From Micromonospora fulviviridis (lineage in GTDB: Bacteria > Actinomycetota > Actinomycetes > Mycobacteriales > Micromonosporaceae), in contig NZ_BMRA01000014.1 in assembly GCF_014648395.1 (NCBI RefSeq), positions 1-64,000 of the forward strand: 64,000 nt of DNA, written 5' to 3'. The notes below the pieces were generated by a model. It did no database searches. It was not told where the DNA came from and saw nothing but the letters and a program-made list of their open reading frames with translations. Numbering within the stretch: position 1 is the stretch's first letter; each line of letters opens with the position of its first letter. Of this stretch, positions 53,948 to 62,581 are shown piece by piece. The translations under genes and the position numbers were made by a program.

Positions 53948-54693
53948 TCAGTGCCCAGCGGTACGCAGACGCCGTCCGCCCGGTGCTCGACCGGCTGGTC
54001 GACACCCAGGCGGAGGCGGTCGACCGGGCGGCCGACGTGATCGCCGGCGGGCTGCGTGCCGGCGGGGTGCTCCAGGCGTTCGGCGCCGGCCACTCCGAGG
54101 CGTTCGCCGCCGAGCTGGTGGCCCGGGCCGGCGGCCTGGTCCCGACCAACCGACTCTCCCTGCACGACCTCGTGCTGCACGGCGACGCGCCCCGCGACGT
54201 GCTCGCCGACCCCAAGCTGGAACGCGACCCGGCCGTGGCGCACCAGCTCTACGCCCTGGCGGCGCCGCAGCCGGAGGACGTGTTCGTGGTCGCCTCCCAG
54301 TCCGGCATCAACGGCTCGGTGGTCGAGCTGGCGACGCTGGTCCGGGAGCAGGGCCACCCGTTGATCGCGGTCACCTCGGTCGAGCACACCGCACGGGTCG
54401 CCCCGCGGCACCCGTCCGGCCACCGGCTCGCCGACCTCGCCGACGTCGTGCTGGACAACGGCGCGCCGTACGGCGACGCACTGCTGCCGCTCGAGGGCGG
54501 CGGCGCGGTCTGTGCGGTCTCGTCGGTCACCGCGGCGCTCCTGGCGCAGCTGCTGACCGCCGAGGTCGTACGACGGTTCCACCAGGCCGGGGAGGTACCC
54601 CCTATCTACCTCTCCGCCAACGTCCCCGGTGGGGACGAGCACAACCTCGCCCTCGAGTCGCGGTACGCCGGGCGCCTCCGGCGGACCGCCTGA
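53944..54693 (+). CDS. Single SIS-domain protein (UPF0309-like)
   Basis: A 249-residue protein with a sugar isomerase domain: AFGAGHSEAFAAEL near 44-57 and FVVASQSGINGSVVE near 113-127. Such stand-alone SIS proteins bind phospho-sugars; no isomerase residues can be assigned with certainty. It is coupled to the regulator by ATGA overlap and is followed 25 nt later by the second NgcE-type gene, so regulator, SIS protein and importer probably share one transcript. A role in amino-sugar or MurNAc-type phosphate conversion is inference. Confidence 0.82.
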   Translation: MISAQRYADAVRPVLDRLVDTQAEAVDRAADVIAGGLRAGGVLQAFGAGHSEAFAAELVARAGGLVPTNRLSLHDLVLHGDAPRDVLADPKLERDPAVAHQLYALAAPQPEDVFVVASQSGINGSVVELATLVREQGHPLIAVTSVEHTARVAPRHPSGHRLADLADVVLDNGAPYGDALLPLEGGGAVCAVSSVTAALLAQLLTAEVVRRFHQAGEVPPIYLSANVPGGDEHNLALESRYAGRLRRTA

Positions 54694-54718
54694 CCCGACA
54701 CCACAAGGAGAGACAAAG

Positions 54719-56131
54719 ATGTCGGTTACCCCCGAGAACCTCGGCGACCTCAGCCGCCGGACCCTGCTCCAGCGGGCCGCCGCGGCGGGCCTCCTCGCCG
54801 CTCCGGCGATGGGCCTGCTCAGCGCCTGCGCCGGCAGCGAGCCGGAGAAGTCCGACACCGGCGGCGCGGCCAAGAGCAAGGACAACCCGTTCGGTGTGAA
54901 GGACGGCAGCGCCGTCAAGGTGGTCATCTTCAACGGCGGCCTGGGCGACCAGTGGGCCAAGGAAGACAAGGTCGTCTTCAGCGCCAAGCACCCGAACATC
55001 ACGGTCAACATGTCTTCGACCCAGAAGATCAAGACCGAAGAGCAGCCGAAGATGGCGACGCAGCCCAGCGACCTCGTCATGAACTCGGGCGCCGACAGCA
55101 TGGACCGCGCCACGCTGATCAACGAGGGCGCCATCGAGCCGCTCGACGACCTGCTCACCGCGCCCGCCTGGGACGGCGAGGGCACCGTGGCCGACTCGCT
55201 GCTGCCCGGCACCGTCTCCGACGGCACGCAGAACGGCAAGTTCTACGTGGTGAACATCGCCTTCACCGTCTGGGGCAACTGGTACAACGCGGCCAAGTTC
55301 AAGCAGGAGGGCTGGCAGCCGCCGACCACCTGGGACGAGTTCTTCGCCCTGGCTCCGAAGATCAAGGCCAAGGGCATGGCGCCGTACGTGCACGACGCCG
55401 TGCACGGCTACTACCCGCGCTGGGCCCTGATGGCCAGCATCTGGAAGTCCGCCGGCAAGCAGGTCGTCGTCGACATCGACAACCTCAAGGACGGCGCCTG
55501 GAAGGCGGACGGCGTGCTCAAGGCGCTGGAGCCGTGGGAGAAGCTGGTCAAGGACAAGCTGCTCCTGCCGGGCAAGCTCGACCACACCCAGTCGCAGCAG
55601 GCCTTCCTCGACGGCAAGGCGGCGTTCATCCAGGTCGGCACCTGGCTGAAGAACGAGATGGCCGCGACCATCCCGCCGGGCTTCGAGATGACGCTCTCCG
55701 ACTACTGGAGCAACACCGGCGACAAGGCGGCGAAGGACGTGTTCGCCGCCTCCGGCGAGGGCTTCGTGGTCCCGAGCAAGGCCCCCAACAAGGAGGCCGC
55801 CAAGGAGTTCCTGCGGGCGATCCTGTCCAAGGCCGGTTCGGCGAAGTTCGCCGAGCTGACCAAGTCGCTGGCCTCCACCAAGGGCTCCGGCGACAACGTG
55901 CAGGACTCCGCGCTGTCCAGCGCGAACAGCCTGATGAAGAACGGTGGCTCCGAGCTCATCTCGTTCAAGTTCCCGGACTTCTACGCCGACCTGGACAAGG
56001 AGAGCCAGAACCTCTCCGAGGAGCTGATGGCCGGCCGGCTCACCGCGCAGCAGTTCGTCGACAAGATGCAGGCGGCCGCCGACAAGGTCGCCAAGGACTC
56101 GTCGATCAAGAAGCAGACCCGCACCGCCTGA
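54719..56131 (+). CDS. ngcE: N-acetylglucosamine/chitobiose-binding lipoprotein (NgcE-type, copy 2)
   Basis: A 470-residue solute-binding lipoprotein. The signal has a twin-arginine motif SRRTLLQR and a lipobox ending at Cys37 (LLSAC). The body shares blocks with copy 1: KVVIFNGGLGDQW, SSTQKIKTEEQ and HTQSQQAFLDGKAAF, so the two are paralogues. ATG at 54719 follows AAGGAGAG. It heads a transporter unit placed behind the regulator and SIS gene. Binding of a slightly different amino sugar than copy 1 is likely but not shown. Confidence 0.85.
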   Translation: MSVTPENLGDLSRRTLLQRAAAAGLLAAPAMGLLSACAGSEPEKSDTGGAAKSKDNPFGVKDGSAVKVVIFNGGLGDQWAKEDKVVFSAKHPNITVNMSSTQKIKTEEQPKMATQPSDLVMNSGADSMDRATLINEGAIEPLDDLLTAPAWDGEGTVADSLLPGTVSDGTQNGKFYVVNIAFTVWGNWYNAAKFKQEGWQPPTTWDEFFALAPKIKAKGMAPYVHDAVHGYYPRWALMASIWKSAGKQVVVDIDNLKDGAWKADGVLKALEPWEKLVKDKLLLPGKLDHTQSQQAFLDGKAAFIQVGTWLKNEMAATIPPGFEMTLSDYWSNTGDKAAKDVFAASGEGFVVPSKAPNKEAAKEFLRAILSKAGSAKFAELTKSLASTKGSGDNVQDSALSSANSLMKNGGSELISFKFPDFYADLDKESQNLSEELMAGRLTAQQFVDKMQAAADKVAKDSSIKKQTRTA

Positions 56132-56153
56132 TCCGACGGAGAGAGTGAGTCCA

Positions 56154-57095
56154 ATGCGGCACGGAGTCGCGCGTTTCGTCACGGGCTTCCTGGCCCTGCC
56201 CGTCGCGCTGTACCTGTTCTACGTGGTGTGGCCGTTCGCGCAGGCGGCGGGATACTCGCTGACCGACTGGGGCGGGTACTCGGATTCCCAGCGCTTCGTC
56301 GGGCTGGACAACTACGTCCGGCTGCTCTCCGACGAGCTGATCCGGAAGGCGTTCTGGCACAACGTCTTCTTCCTGGTCACCGTGCCGCTGTTCACCATCG
56401 CGCTGGCCCTGTTCCTCGCGTTCCTGCTCAACGTGGGCGGACGCGAGGACAGGGCCGGCGTCCGCGGAGTCTTCGGCTCCGCCCTCTACAAGGTCGTCTT
56501 CTTCTTCCCGCAGGTGCTGTCGCTGGTGGTCATCGCCGTCATGTGGCAGCAGATCTACCGCACCGACAGCCAGGGCCTGATCAACGGCCTGCTCATCAAG
56601 ATCGGGCTGGTCGACGCGGACAACCCGATCGCCTTCACCGCCGACCCGGAGCCGTTCCTCGGCATCCCCGCGGTGCTCTGGTGGCTGCTGCTCATCGCCG
56701 TGTGGAGCGGCGCCGGCTTCTACATGGTGCTCTTTTCCGCGGCCATGCAGTCGATCCCCAAGGACATCTACGAGGCGGCGATCCTCGACGGGGCGGGCCG
56801 GTTCGACACGTTCTTCCGGGTCACCCTGCCGCTGCTCCGGGACACCATCTCGGTCGCCTGGGTCTACCTGGGCTTCATCGCCCTGGACATGTACGCCCTG
56901 GTCTTCGTCATGACGCCGAGCCAGGGCGGCCCGAACCACGCCAGCGAGATCTTCGCCTCGGTGATCCAGTTCAACGCGTTCCAGAAGGGCCAGTTCGGCT
57001 ACGCCTGCGCGATCGCCGTGGCGCTGGCCATCTTCACCATCCTGCTGGCCGCCGTCCAGCTGAGGATCACCCGTCGTGACCGGATCGAGTTCTGA
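56154..57095 (+). CDS. ngcF: Sugar ABC transporter permease (NgcF-type, copy 2)
   Basis: A 313-residue permease, six transmembrane segments, EAA loop DIYEAAILDGAGRFDTFFRV near 202-221. ATG at 56154 is favoured over GTG at 56145 because GGAGAGAG lies 8 nt upstream of the ATG. Similar in order and sequence to the copy at 49076. It is followed by the partner permease after 13 nt. Confidence 0.88.
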   Translation: MRHGVARFVTGFLALPVALYLFYVVWPFAQAAGYSLTDWGGYSDSQRFVGLDNYVRLLSDELIRKAFWHNVFFLVTVPLFTIALALFLAFLLNVGGREDRAGVRGVFGSALYKVVFFFPQVLSLVVIAVMWQQIYRTDSQGLINGLLIKIGLVDADNPIAFTADPEPFLGIPAVLWWLLLIAVWSGAGFYMVLFSAAMQSIPKDIYEAAILDGAGRFDTFFRVTLPLLRDTISVAWVYLGFIALDMYALVFVMTPSQGGPNHASEIFASVIQFNAFQKGQFGYACAIAVALAIFTILLAAVQLRITRRDRIEF

Positions 57096-57108
57096 GGAGG
57101 CCTGGACG

Positions 57109-58050
57109 ATGAGCACGGTGACCCACACCTCCGGCCAGCAGCAAACCGACTTGGCAGCGCCCGGCCGACGGGCGCAAGCCGCCGGCAACGGCATCGCCGG
57201 CCGGGTGTTCAACGGCTTCTCGCACCTGTTCCTCGCGGTCTGGGCGATCATGGTGATCTACCCGCTGCTCTGGGTGGTGATGTCCGCGCTCAAGACCGAC
57301 TCGGAGGTCATCCGCGAGCCGCTGTCGCTGATCCCCAAGTCGCTGCAGTGGGACAACTTCGCCCGGGCGTGGACGGCCGGGATCGACAGCTTCTTCCTGG
57401 ACACGCTGCTCGTGCTCGTCTTCAGCGTGACCCTGACGATGCTGCTCGGCTCGATGGCGGCGTACGCGCTGGCGCGCTACGAGTTCCGGGGCAACCGGCT
57501 GATCTACTGGATGTTCCTGTCCGGGCTGACCCTGCCGGTCTACCTCGCCGCGGTGCCGCTGTTCAAGGGCGTCTACAACATGAACGTGGTGTTCCCGCTG
57601 CTCGGCCCGAACAAGCACCTCACGCTGATCCTGGTCTACGTGGCGTGGTCGCTGTCGTTCACCGTCTTCTTCATGCACTCGTTCTTCCGGACGCTGCCGC
57701 ACTCGATCGCCGAGGCGGCGATGGTCGACGGCGCCTCGCACACCCGGGCGTTCTTCAGCGTCATGCTGCCGATGGCCAAGCCCGGCCTGATCAGCATCGG
57801 CATCTTCAACGTGCTCGGCCAGTGGAACCAGTGGTACCTGCCGACCCTGCTCATGCAGCCGGTCGCCGGTGAGCCGAAGAACCAGGTGATCGCCCAGGGG
57901 CTCATCGAGCTGTCGGTCAACCAGGGCTACAAGTCCGACTGGTCCGGCCTCTTCGCCGGGGTCACCATGGCGATGCTGCCGGTGCTCATCGTGTACATCG
58001 TGTTCCAGCGCCAGGTGCAGTCCGGCCTCACGGCCGGCGTCGGCAAGTAA
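57109..58050 (+). CDS. ngcG: Sugar ABC transporter permease (NgcG-type, copy 2)
   Basis: A 313-residue permease, six transmembrane segments after a soluble N terminus of about 35 residues, with EAA loop SIAEAAMVDGASHTRAFF near 202. ATG at 57109 has GAGGAGG 8 nt upstream. The transcript ends at a 16-bp hairpin just downstream. No ATPase gene follows, as in the first set. Confidence 0.88.
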   Translation: MSTVTHTSGQQQTDLAAPGRRAQAAGNGIAGRVFNGFSHLFLAVWAIMVIYPLLWVVMSALKTDSEVIREPLSLIPKSLQWDNFARAWTAGIDSFFLDTLLVLVFSVTLTMLLGSMAAYALARYEFRGNRLIYWMFLSGLTLPVYLAAVPLFKGVYNMNVVFPLLGPNKHLTLILVYVAWSLSFTVFFMHSFFRTLPHSIAEAAMVDGASHTRAFFSVMLPMAKPGLISIGIFNVLGQWNQWYLPTLLMQPVAGEPKNQVIAQGLIELSVNQGYKSDWSGLFAGVTMAMLPVLIVYIVFQRQVQSGLTAGVGK

Positions 58051-58063
58051 CCCGCGCGACCCG

Positions 58064-58103
58064 CTGCCCGGCCCCTCCGCCAACTGTCGGAGGGGCCGGG
58101 CAG
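58064..58103 (+). terminator. 16-bp terminator of the second ngc operon
   Basis: CTGCCCGGCCCCTCCG (58064-58079) and CGGAGGGGCCGGGCAG (58088-58103), 8-nt loop, perfect pairing. Its right arm overlaps the -10 of the next gene. Confidence 0.8.
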
Positions 58104-58106
58104 AAT
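58101..58106 (+). promoter_or_regulatory. Candidate -10 of a leaderless polymerase transcript
   Basis: CAGAAT lies 7 nt before GTG 58114, and its first three bases are the end of the upstream terminator arm. Confidence 0.45.
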
Positions 58107-58113
58107 CGCGTCC

Positions 58114-59787
58114 GTGCTGGTGGCGGTGGAGTCGGACGAGCGGGGCGGCGGGATGCTGCAACCGCTCGACGACGGTGGCCGCCCGGCCGGCCCGGCCGAG
58201 CCGGTGGCCGACCTGGCCGCCGCGGTGGCCGCCCGGGAGGCCGCCGACCGACCCCGCTGGGTCTGGGCCACCGGTGCCACCCTCTACCCGGCGCTGCTGC
58301 GCGCCGGCGTCCGGCTCGACCGGTGCCACGACGTCGAGCTGACCGAGGCGCTGCTGCTCGGCCACGCCGGCCGCTGGGGCGAGCCGCGCTCGCTCGCCGC
58401 GGCCTGGGCCCGGCTCACCGGGGCGCCGGTCCCGCCCGACCCGGCGCCGCGCCCGCCGGAGCCGCCCGGCCACGGCCAGGACGCGCTCTTCGACGCGCCG
58501 TCCGGCCCGCCCGGACCGGGCATCGCGGCGTTGACCCGGGTGTACGCGGACCAGCTCGCCCGGATCGCGCGGACCGCCCACCCCGGCCGGTTCCGGCTGC
58601 TGGTGGCCGCCGAATCGGCTGGCGCGCTGATCGCCGCCGAGATGGGCGTGGCCGGGCTGCCCTGGCGCGCCGACGTGCACGACGCGATCCTGGCCGACCT
58701 GCTGGGCGAGGCGTCTCCGGTCGGCGGGCCGCCCCGCCGGCTGGCCGAGCTGGCCGCCCGGATCGCCGAGGCGTTCGGCGTCCGCCAGCTGCACGCCGAC
58801 TCCCCGGCCGAGTTGCTGAAGGCGTTCGCCCGGGCCGGCGTGGAGCTGCCGAACACCCGGGCCTGGGTGCTGCGCGGGGTGGAGCATCCGGCGGTGCCGC
58901 TGGTCCTGGAATACAAGGAGCTCTACCGGATCTGGACGGCGCACGGCTGGGCCTGGCGGGACGCCTGGGTCTCCGGCGGGCGCTTCCACCCGGAGTACGT
59001 GCCGGGCGGCGTGGTCTCCGGCCGGTGGGCCACCCGGGGCGGCGGGGCGTTGCAGATCCCGAAGGTGATCCGGCGGGCCGTGGTGGCCGATCCGGGCTGG
59101 ACGTTCGTGGTGGCCGACGCGGGCCAGCTCGAACCGCGGGTGCTCGCCGCGGTCTCCGGCGACGAGCGGCTGGCCGCCGCCGGTGGCGCCGGTGACCTCT
59201 ACGCCGCGCTGGCCCGGGACGCCTTCGCCGGTGACCGGGCCCGGGCCAAAGTCGCCCTGCTCGGCGCCATGTACGGGCAGACCGGCGGCGCCGCGGTGCC
59301 CGCCCTGGCGGTGCTCCGGAAGAACTACCCGACCGCGTTCGGCCACGTCGAGGCGGCCGCCCGCACCGGCGAGGCGGGCGGGCTCGTGCGGTCGTGGCTG
59401 GGGCGTACCTGCCCGCCGGGGTCGGTCGGCTTCGGCGACGGTGACGAGGCGGTGGTGGACGCCGGGGCGGATCCGCAGAGCCCGCGCGCCCGGGCTGCCC
59501 GCTCGCGGGGGCGGTTCACCCGCAACTTCGTCATCCAGGCCACCGCCGCCGAGTGGGCCTCCACGCTGCTGGCCACGCTCCGCACCGAGCTGGCCGGCAG
59601 CGGGGTCGAGCTGGTCTTCTTCCAGCACGACGAGGTGATCGTGCACTGCCCGGCCGAGGCGGCCGAGTCGGTCGCCGCGGCGGTCACCGGGGCCGGGGAG
59701 CGGGCCACCCGGCTGCTCTTCGGCGAGACGCCGGTCCGCTTCCCGCTCGACCTGTCCGTGGTGGACTGCTACGCCGACGCGGCATAG
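58114..59787 (+). CDS. DNA polymerase I-like protein (3'-5' exonuclease/polymerase type)
   Basis: A 557-residue family A polymerase without a 5'-3' exonuclease domain. Polymerase motifs: motif A VADAGQLEPRV near 335, motif B RAKVALLGAMYGQ near 375, motif C FQHDEVIVH near 505. The N-terminal 180 residues correspond to a degenerate exonuclease-like domain. Such short actinobacterial PolA paralogues are distinct from the housekeeping Pol I; a repair or bypass role is plausible but unproven. GTG start is leaderless. It starts immediately after the ngc terminator, with which it shares bases. Confidence 0.85.
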   Translation: MLVAVESDERGGGMLQPLDDGGRPAGPAEPVADLAAAVAAREAADRPRWVWATGATLYPALLRAGVRLDRCHDVELTEALLLGHAGRWGEPRSLAAAWARLTGAPVPPDPAPRPPEPPGHGQDALFDAPSGPPGPGIAALTRVYADQLARIARTAHPGRFRLLVAAESAGALIAAEMGVAGLPWRADVHDAILADLLGEASPVGGPPRRLAELAARIAEAFGVRQLHADSPAELLKAFARAGVELPNTRAWVLRGVEHPAVPLVLEYKELYRIWTAHGWAWRDAWVSGGRFHPEYVPGGVVSGRWATRGGGALQIPKVIRRAVVADPGWTFVVADAGQLEPRVLAAVSGDERLAAAGGAGDLYAALARDAFAGDRARAKVALLGAMYGQTGGAAVPALAVLRKNYPTAFGHVEAAARTGEAGGLVRSWLGRTCPPGSVGFGDGDEAVVDAGADPQSPRARAARSRGRFTRNFVIQATAAEWASTLLATLRTELAGSGVELVFFQHDEVIVHCPAEAAESVAAAVTGAGERATRLLFGETPVRFPLDLSVVDCYADAA

Positions 59788-59788
59788 T

Positions 59789-59810
59789 CGGGCAATTTTC
59801 CGTTTTGCCC
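59789..59810 (+). terminator. Short hairpin after the polymerase gene
   Basis: CGGGCAA then TTGCCC around a loop TTTTCCGTT; an AT-richer region after the stop codon of the polymerase. Confidence 0.4.
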
Positions 59811-59912
59811 CGCTACCCGCCCCCCGGCGCGCTCGTTGGGCCCGGTGTGCGTACGACGGGACGGACCGGGCGCTGCTGCCCCGGGTCCGTCCCCCAGGTC
59901 GAGGGGGCACCG

Positions 59913-60524
59913 CTGAACCGGATCGCAGGAATGATCATCGCCGCTGGTGGGGGCCGCCGGATCGGTGGGCCCGAGGCGCTGCTGCATCAAGGGGAGAAGC
60001 CCCTGGTGAGCCAGATGATCGACACGCTGGCCGAGGCGGGCTGCGTGGAGGTCGTGGTCGTGCTGGGCGCGGCCGCGGACCAGGTGCGGCAGACGACCGA
60101 CCTGAGCGCGGCCACCGTGGTGGTCAACCGGGCCTGGGGGACCGGGGTCGGCTCCTCGATCCGGGCCGGGCTGGCCGCGCTGACCGACGAGACCATCGAG
60201 GCCGTGGTCGTGGTGCCGGTGGACATGCCCGGGCTCACCGCCGTGGCAATCCGCCGGGTCGCCGCCCTGCCGTACCCGGACGTGCTGGCCTGCGCCACCT
60301 ACGACGGGCTGCGCGGCTACCCGATGCTCTTCGGCCGCCGGCACTGGTCCGGCATCGCCACCCTGGCCAGCGCCGACGTCGGCGCCCGGCCCTACCTGCT
60401 GGCGCACAAGGACCAGATCGTCGACATCGCCTGCGACTTGGTGGCCGACGGCAGCCGGATCGACAGCCCGGAACTGATGGCCCTCTACGGCCTCAGCATC
60501 CCGGAGCAGCGCGTCGGCGTCTGA
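59913..60524 (+). CDS. MobA/MocA-like nucleotidyltransferase
   Basis: A protein of about 203 residues with the signature RIAGMIIAAGGGRRIGG at the N terminus, VVVVPVDMPGL near 105 for metal and PMLFGRRHW later: the NTP_transf_3 fold of MobA/MocA, which attaches CMP or GMP to molybdenum cofactor, or acts on related sugars. Start is uncertain. CTG at 59913 has GAGGGGG 5 nt upstream and keeps the first beta strand; ATG at 59931 would cut into that strand and lacks a well placed ribosome site. I favour CTG. Confidence 0.75.
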   Translation: MNRIAGMIIAAGGGRRIGGPEALLHQGEKPLVSQMIDTLAEAGCVEVVVVLGAAADQVRQTTDLSAATVVVNRAWGTGVGSSIRAGLAALTDETIEAVVVVPVDMPGLTAVAIRRVAALPYPDVLACATYDGLRGYPMLFGRRHWSGIATLASADVGARPYLLAHKDQIVDIACDLVADGSRIDSPELMALYGLSIPEQRVGV

Positions 60525-60582
60525 GGTGGACTGAGTACCCGTACGGATGCGGCGGGTCGGCGGCGCGGCCAGACTCGCAGCC

Positions 60583-61359
60583 ATGCGTCGACTCGCTATC
60601 GCCCTGCTGTGCCTGGCCGCGCTCCTGAGCTGCGCCACACCCGGCCGCGTGCCCACGCCGGGCGACGGACCCCCGCCGAGCGACTCCACCGAGGGCACCA
60701 CCTGGGGCACCTACCAGGCCGACGTGACGGCGGTACGCCTCAGCGACGACCCGCGCTCGCTGGTGCTGACCGTGGCGCTGCTCGCCGACGCCGACGGATG
60801 CTCCCGGAATCCGCGGATCACCTACTTCGTCGAGGAGAACAACCGCATCTTCGCCAACGTGGTGCAGGACTCGCGCCTGTCGGGGGTGGTCGGCGCCTGC
60901 CCGACCCACACGCCGGGCGAGGTGAGGCTGACCGCGCCGGGGCCGATCGCCGGCCGCCTCGTCGTGCTCAACCAGGAGCCGTGGAAGCGCGACGGCGCGG
61001 AGTACCACCGCTGCGATCCGACGTTCGGCTGTGACCCGATGCCCGCGGACCACTGCGACCCGGCCTGGATCAGTGTCACCGTCCGGGGCATGGACGTGTC
61101 CCGCCACTCCGTCGGCTCGCCCGAGGGCTGCGACGGCACCTGGCTGGTCATGACGGTGCCGTTCGATCCGGTGCCGTGCGGCGCCGAGCCGAGGCCGGGC
61201 TGCGAGCCGACGGTCAACGTACGCCGCTATTTCCTGCGCTGGGCCGGCCAGCGCGGCTGGGCCATGATCGCCAGTTCGACGGAGGCCGGCTGCGGACGGG
61301 TCCGCACCGTGGAGCCGGCGTTCCCGACGAAGCTGTGCGCCGAACTGCCCAAGCCGTGA
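60583..61359 (+). CDS. Secreted lipoprotein, function unknown
   Basis: A 258-residue protein with a short signal ending in a lipobox LLSC (Cys at residue 16-17), followed by a Pro/Ser-rich spacer and a cysteine-containing domain (at least eight more cysteines, likely disulfides). I do not recognise the domain. Start at ATG 60583 is preferred since CAGACT lies 7 nt upstream, a leaderless pattern; the upstream ATG at 60547 would add 12 residues before the signal. It stands alone between the nucleotidyltransferase and the TfoX-N gene. Confidence 0.7.
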   Translation: MRRLAIALLCLAALLSCATPGRVPTPGDGPPPSDSTEGTTWGTYQADVTAVRLSDDPRSLVLTVALLADADGCSRNPRITYFVEENNRIFANVVQDSRLSGVVGACPTHTPGEVRLTAPGPIAGRLVVLNQEPWKRDGAEYHRCDPTFGCDPMPADHCDPAWISVTVRGMDVSRHSVGSPEGCDGTWLVMTVPFDPVPCGAEPRPGCEPTVNVRRYFLRWAGQRGWAMIASSTEAGCGRVRTVEPAFPTKLCAELPKP

Positions 61360-61423
61360 CCGTCGGCGAAGCCGCTCGTCGCCGCTGCTTCGCGCTGTCG
61401 TAGCTGGATGCCAGGATGCGGGT

Positions 61424-61756
61424 ATGGCGTATGACGAGGACCTCGCGGACCGGGTCCGCGAACTGGTCGGGCGCGAGCCCGGGTTCGACGAGCGGCGCAT
61501 GTTCGGCGGTCTGGCGATGATGGTGAAGGGCAATATGGCGGTGGTCGTCCGCGGTGCCGGTGGCCTCATGGTGCGCGTCGACCCGGCGGAGTCCGAGCGG
61601 CTGGAGGCGGAGCCCGGCGCGCAGGCGACGGTGATGCGCGGGCGCCCGATGCGCGGGTGGATCACGGTGGATCCGTCGGCCTGCGCGCAGGATGCCGATC
61701 TGGCCCGGTGGGTCGATCGCGGCGTCGGCTACGCCGGGACCCTGCCGGCGAAGTAG
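61424..61756 (+). CDS. TfoX N-terminal-domain protein
   Basis: A 110-residue protein with the TfoX_N fold: RRMFGGLAMMVKGNMAVVV near 24-42 and RGWITVDPSA. Full TfoX/Sxy activates competence in Gammaproteobacteria, but stand-alone N-domains in actinobacteria have no proven competence role. ATG at 61424 is leaderless by CAGGAT 6 nt upstream. It ends at a 14-bp hairpin shared with a convergent DUF1062 gene. Confidence 0.85.
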   Translation: MAYDEDLADRVRELVGREPGFDERRMFGGLAMMVKGNMAVVVRGAGGLMVRVDPAESERLEAEPGAQATVMRGRPMRGWITVDPSACAQDADLARWVDRGVGYAGTLPAK

Positions 61757-61765
61757 GGCGCCGCT

Positions 61766-61802
61766 CAGAGCCTGCCCGGCGGATCCTGCCGGACAGGCTC
61801 TG
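61766..61802. terminator. Bidirectional hairpin between TfoX-N and DUF1062 genes
   Basis: CAGAGCCTG-C-CCGGC and GCCGG-A-CAGGCTCTG, a 14-bp stem with one mismatch around GGATCCT, between convergent genes. Confidence 0.6.
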
Positions 61803-61816
61803 GTCCCGACGAGGGA

Positions 61817-62344
61817 TCAGCGCTTGAGCGTGAAGGTGAAGTCGCCGGAGAGCCGGCCGGTCAGCCGGACCGCCGAAACGACCGTCCCCTCCGCGATCAG
61901 CCTCTCGACCTCCGCCCGCGAAAGCCCGCAACCCTCGGCGATCAGTCGCACCGGCCGGACGGGAATCCGCGCCGCGAAGCGGACCGCGACGTCGATCACC
62001 TCGGCGTCCAGGTGGTCCCCTCCGCCGGTGTCGAGGCGCCAGGCGTCGTCCCAGTCGAGGGCGATGCGATTGCGGCGCTGCACGACCGGATCCTGGAGCA
62101 GCTTGGCTGTCAGGCCCGGGTCGTTGTCATGCAGTCGGTCCAGCAGCTCGGGTCGTATGGAGCGGACAGTCGTGCGCTCCAGGAGCGTGAGCTTCGCCGT
62201 GTCCCCGCACCCGGTACAGAGCGCGAGGAGCCAGGCGTCGAGGAGCTTGTGGTTGGCGTTGACGCGGAATTTGCCGCTCGCCCGGAAGCGGTCGGACGCG
62301 CATGCGTGGCAACGGCGGATGACGAGCGGTAGGCAGGTGGGCAT
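61817..62344 (-). CDS. DUF1062 zinc-ribbon-like protein
   Basis: A 175-residue protein with CHAC near residue 12 and CTGC near 45, a likely zinc ribbon, in a DUF1062-type sequence (KFRVNANHKLLDAWLLALCTGC). The C-terminal half contains a helix-turn-helix-like GCGLSRAEVERLIAEG. ATG at 62344 has GGGTGG about 5 nt upstream; a GTG at 62350 is the alternative. Function is unknown. It is convergent with the TfoX-N gene. Confidence 0.78.
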   Translation of the reverse strand: MPTCLPLVIRRCHACASDRFRASGKFRVNANHKLLDAWLLALCTGCGDTAKLTLLERTTVRSIRPELLDRLHDNDPGLTAKLLQDPVVQRRNRIALDWDDAWRLDTGGGDHLDAEVIDVAVRFAARIPVRPVRLIAEGCGLSRAEVERLIAEGTVVSAVRLTGRLSGDFTFTLKR

Positions 62345-62581
62345 GACCACCCAATTGGTGAGCGCAGAAATACACCGATTTCAGTGAGAAGTCCGCAGCA
62401 AAAGGAAGCGCGGCGCAACTGCGCGACGCGCGACGAATCAGCGCTCGGGAGGTCTCACAGGGTGTACAACGGCACATCCTCTGCCTGGACGATCTGGCCC
62501 GGCAGCACGGTAACGGCGCACCACGGCGCCGCTCCACCGGTTTTCCGGCGCCTCTGCCGCGAGGCTGCGTCCAAAAAGGAC

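Noticed and set aside
62455-62581. Minus-strand peptide ending in VLPGQIVQAEDVPLYTL, resembling part of a SAF-type domain
   Set aside because: Only about 20 residues look domain-like, there is no start or family-length frame, and the match could be chance in GC-rich DNA.
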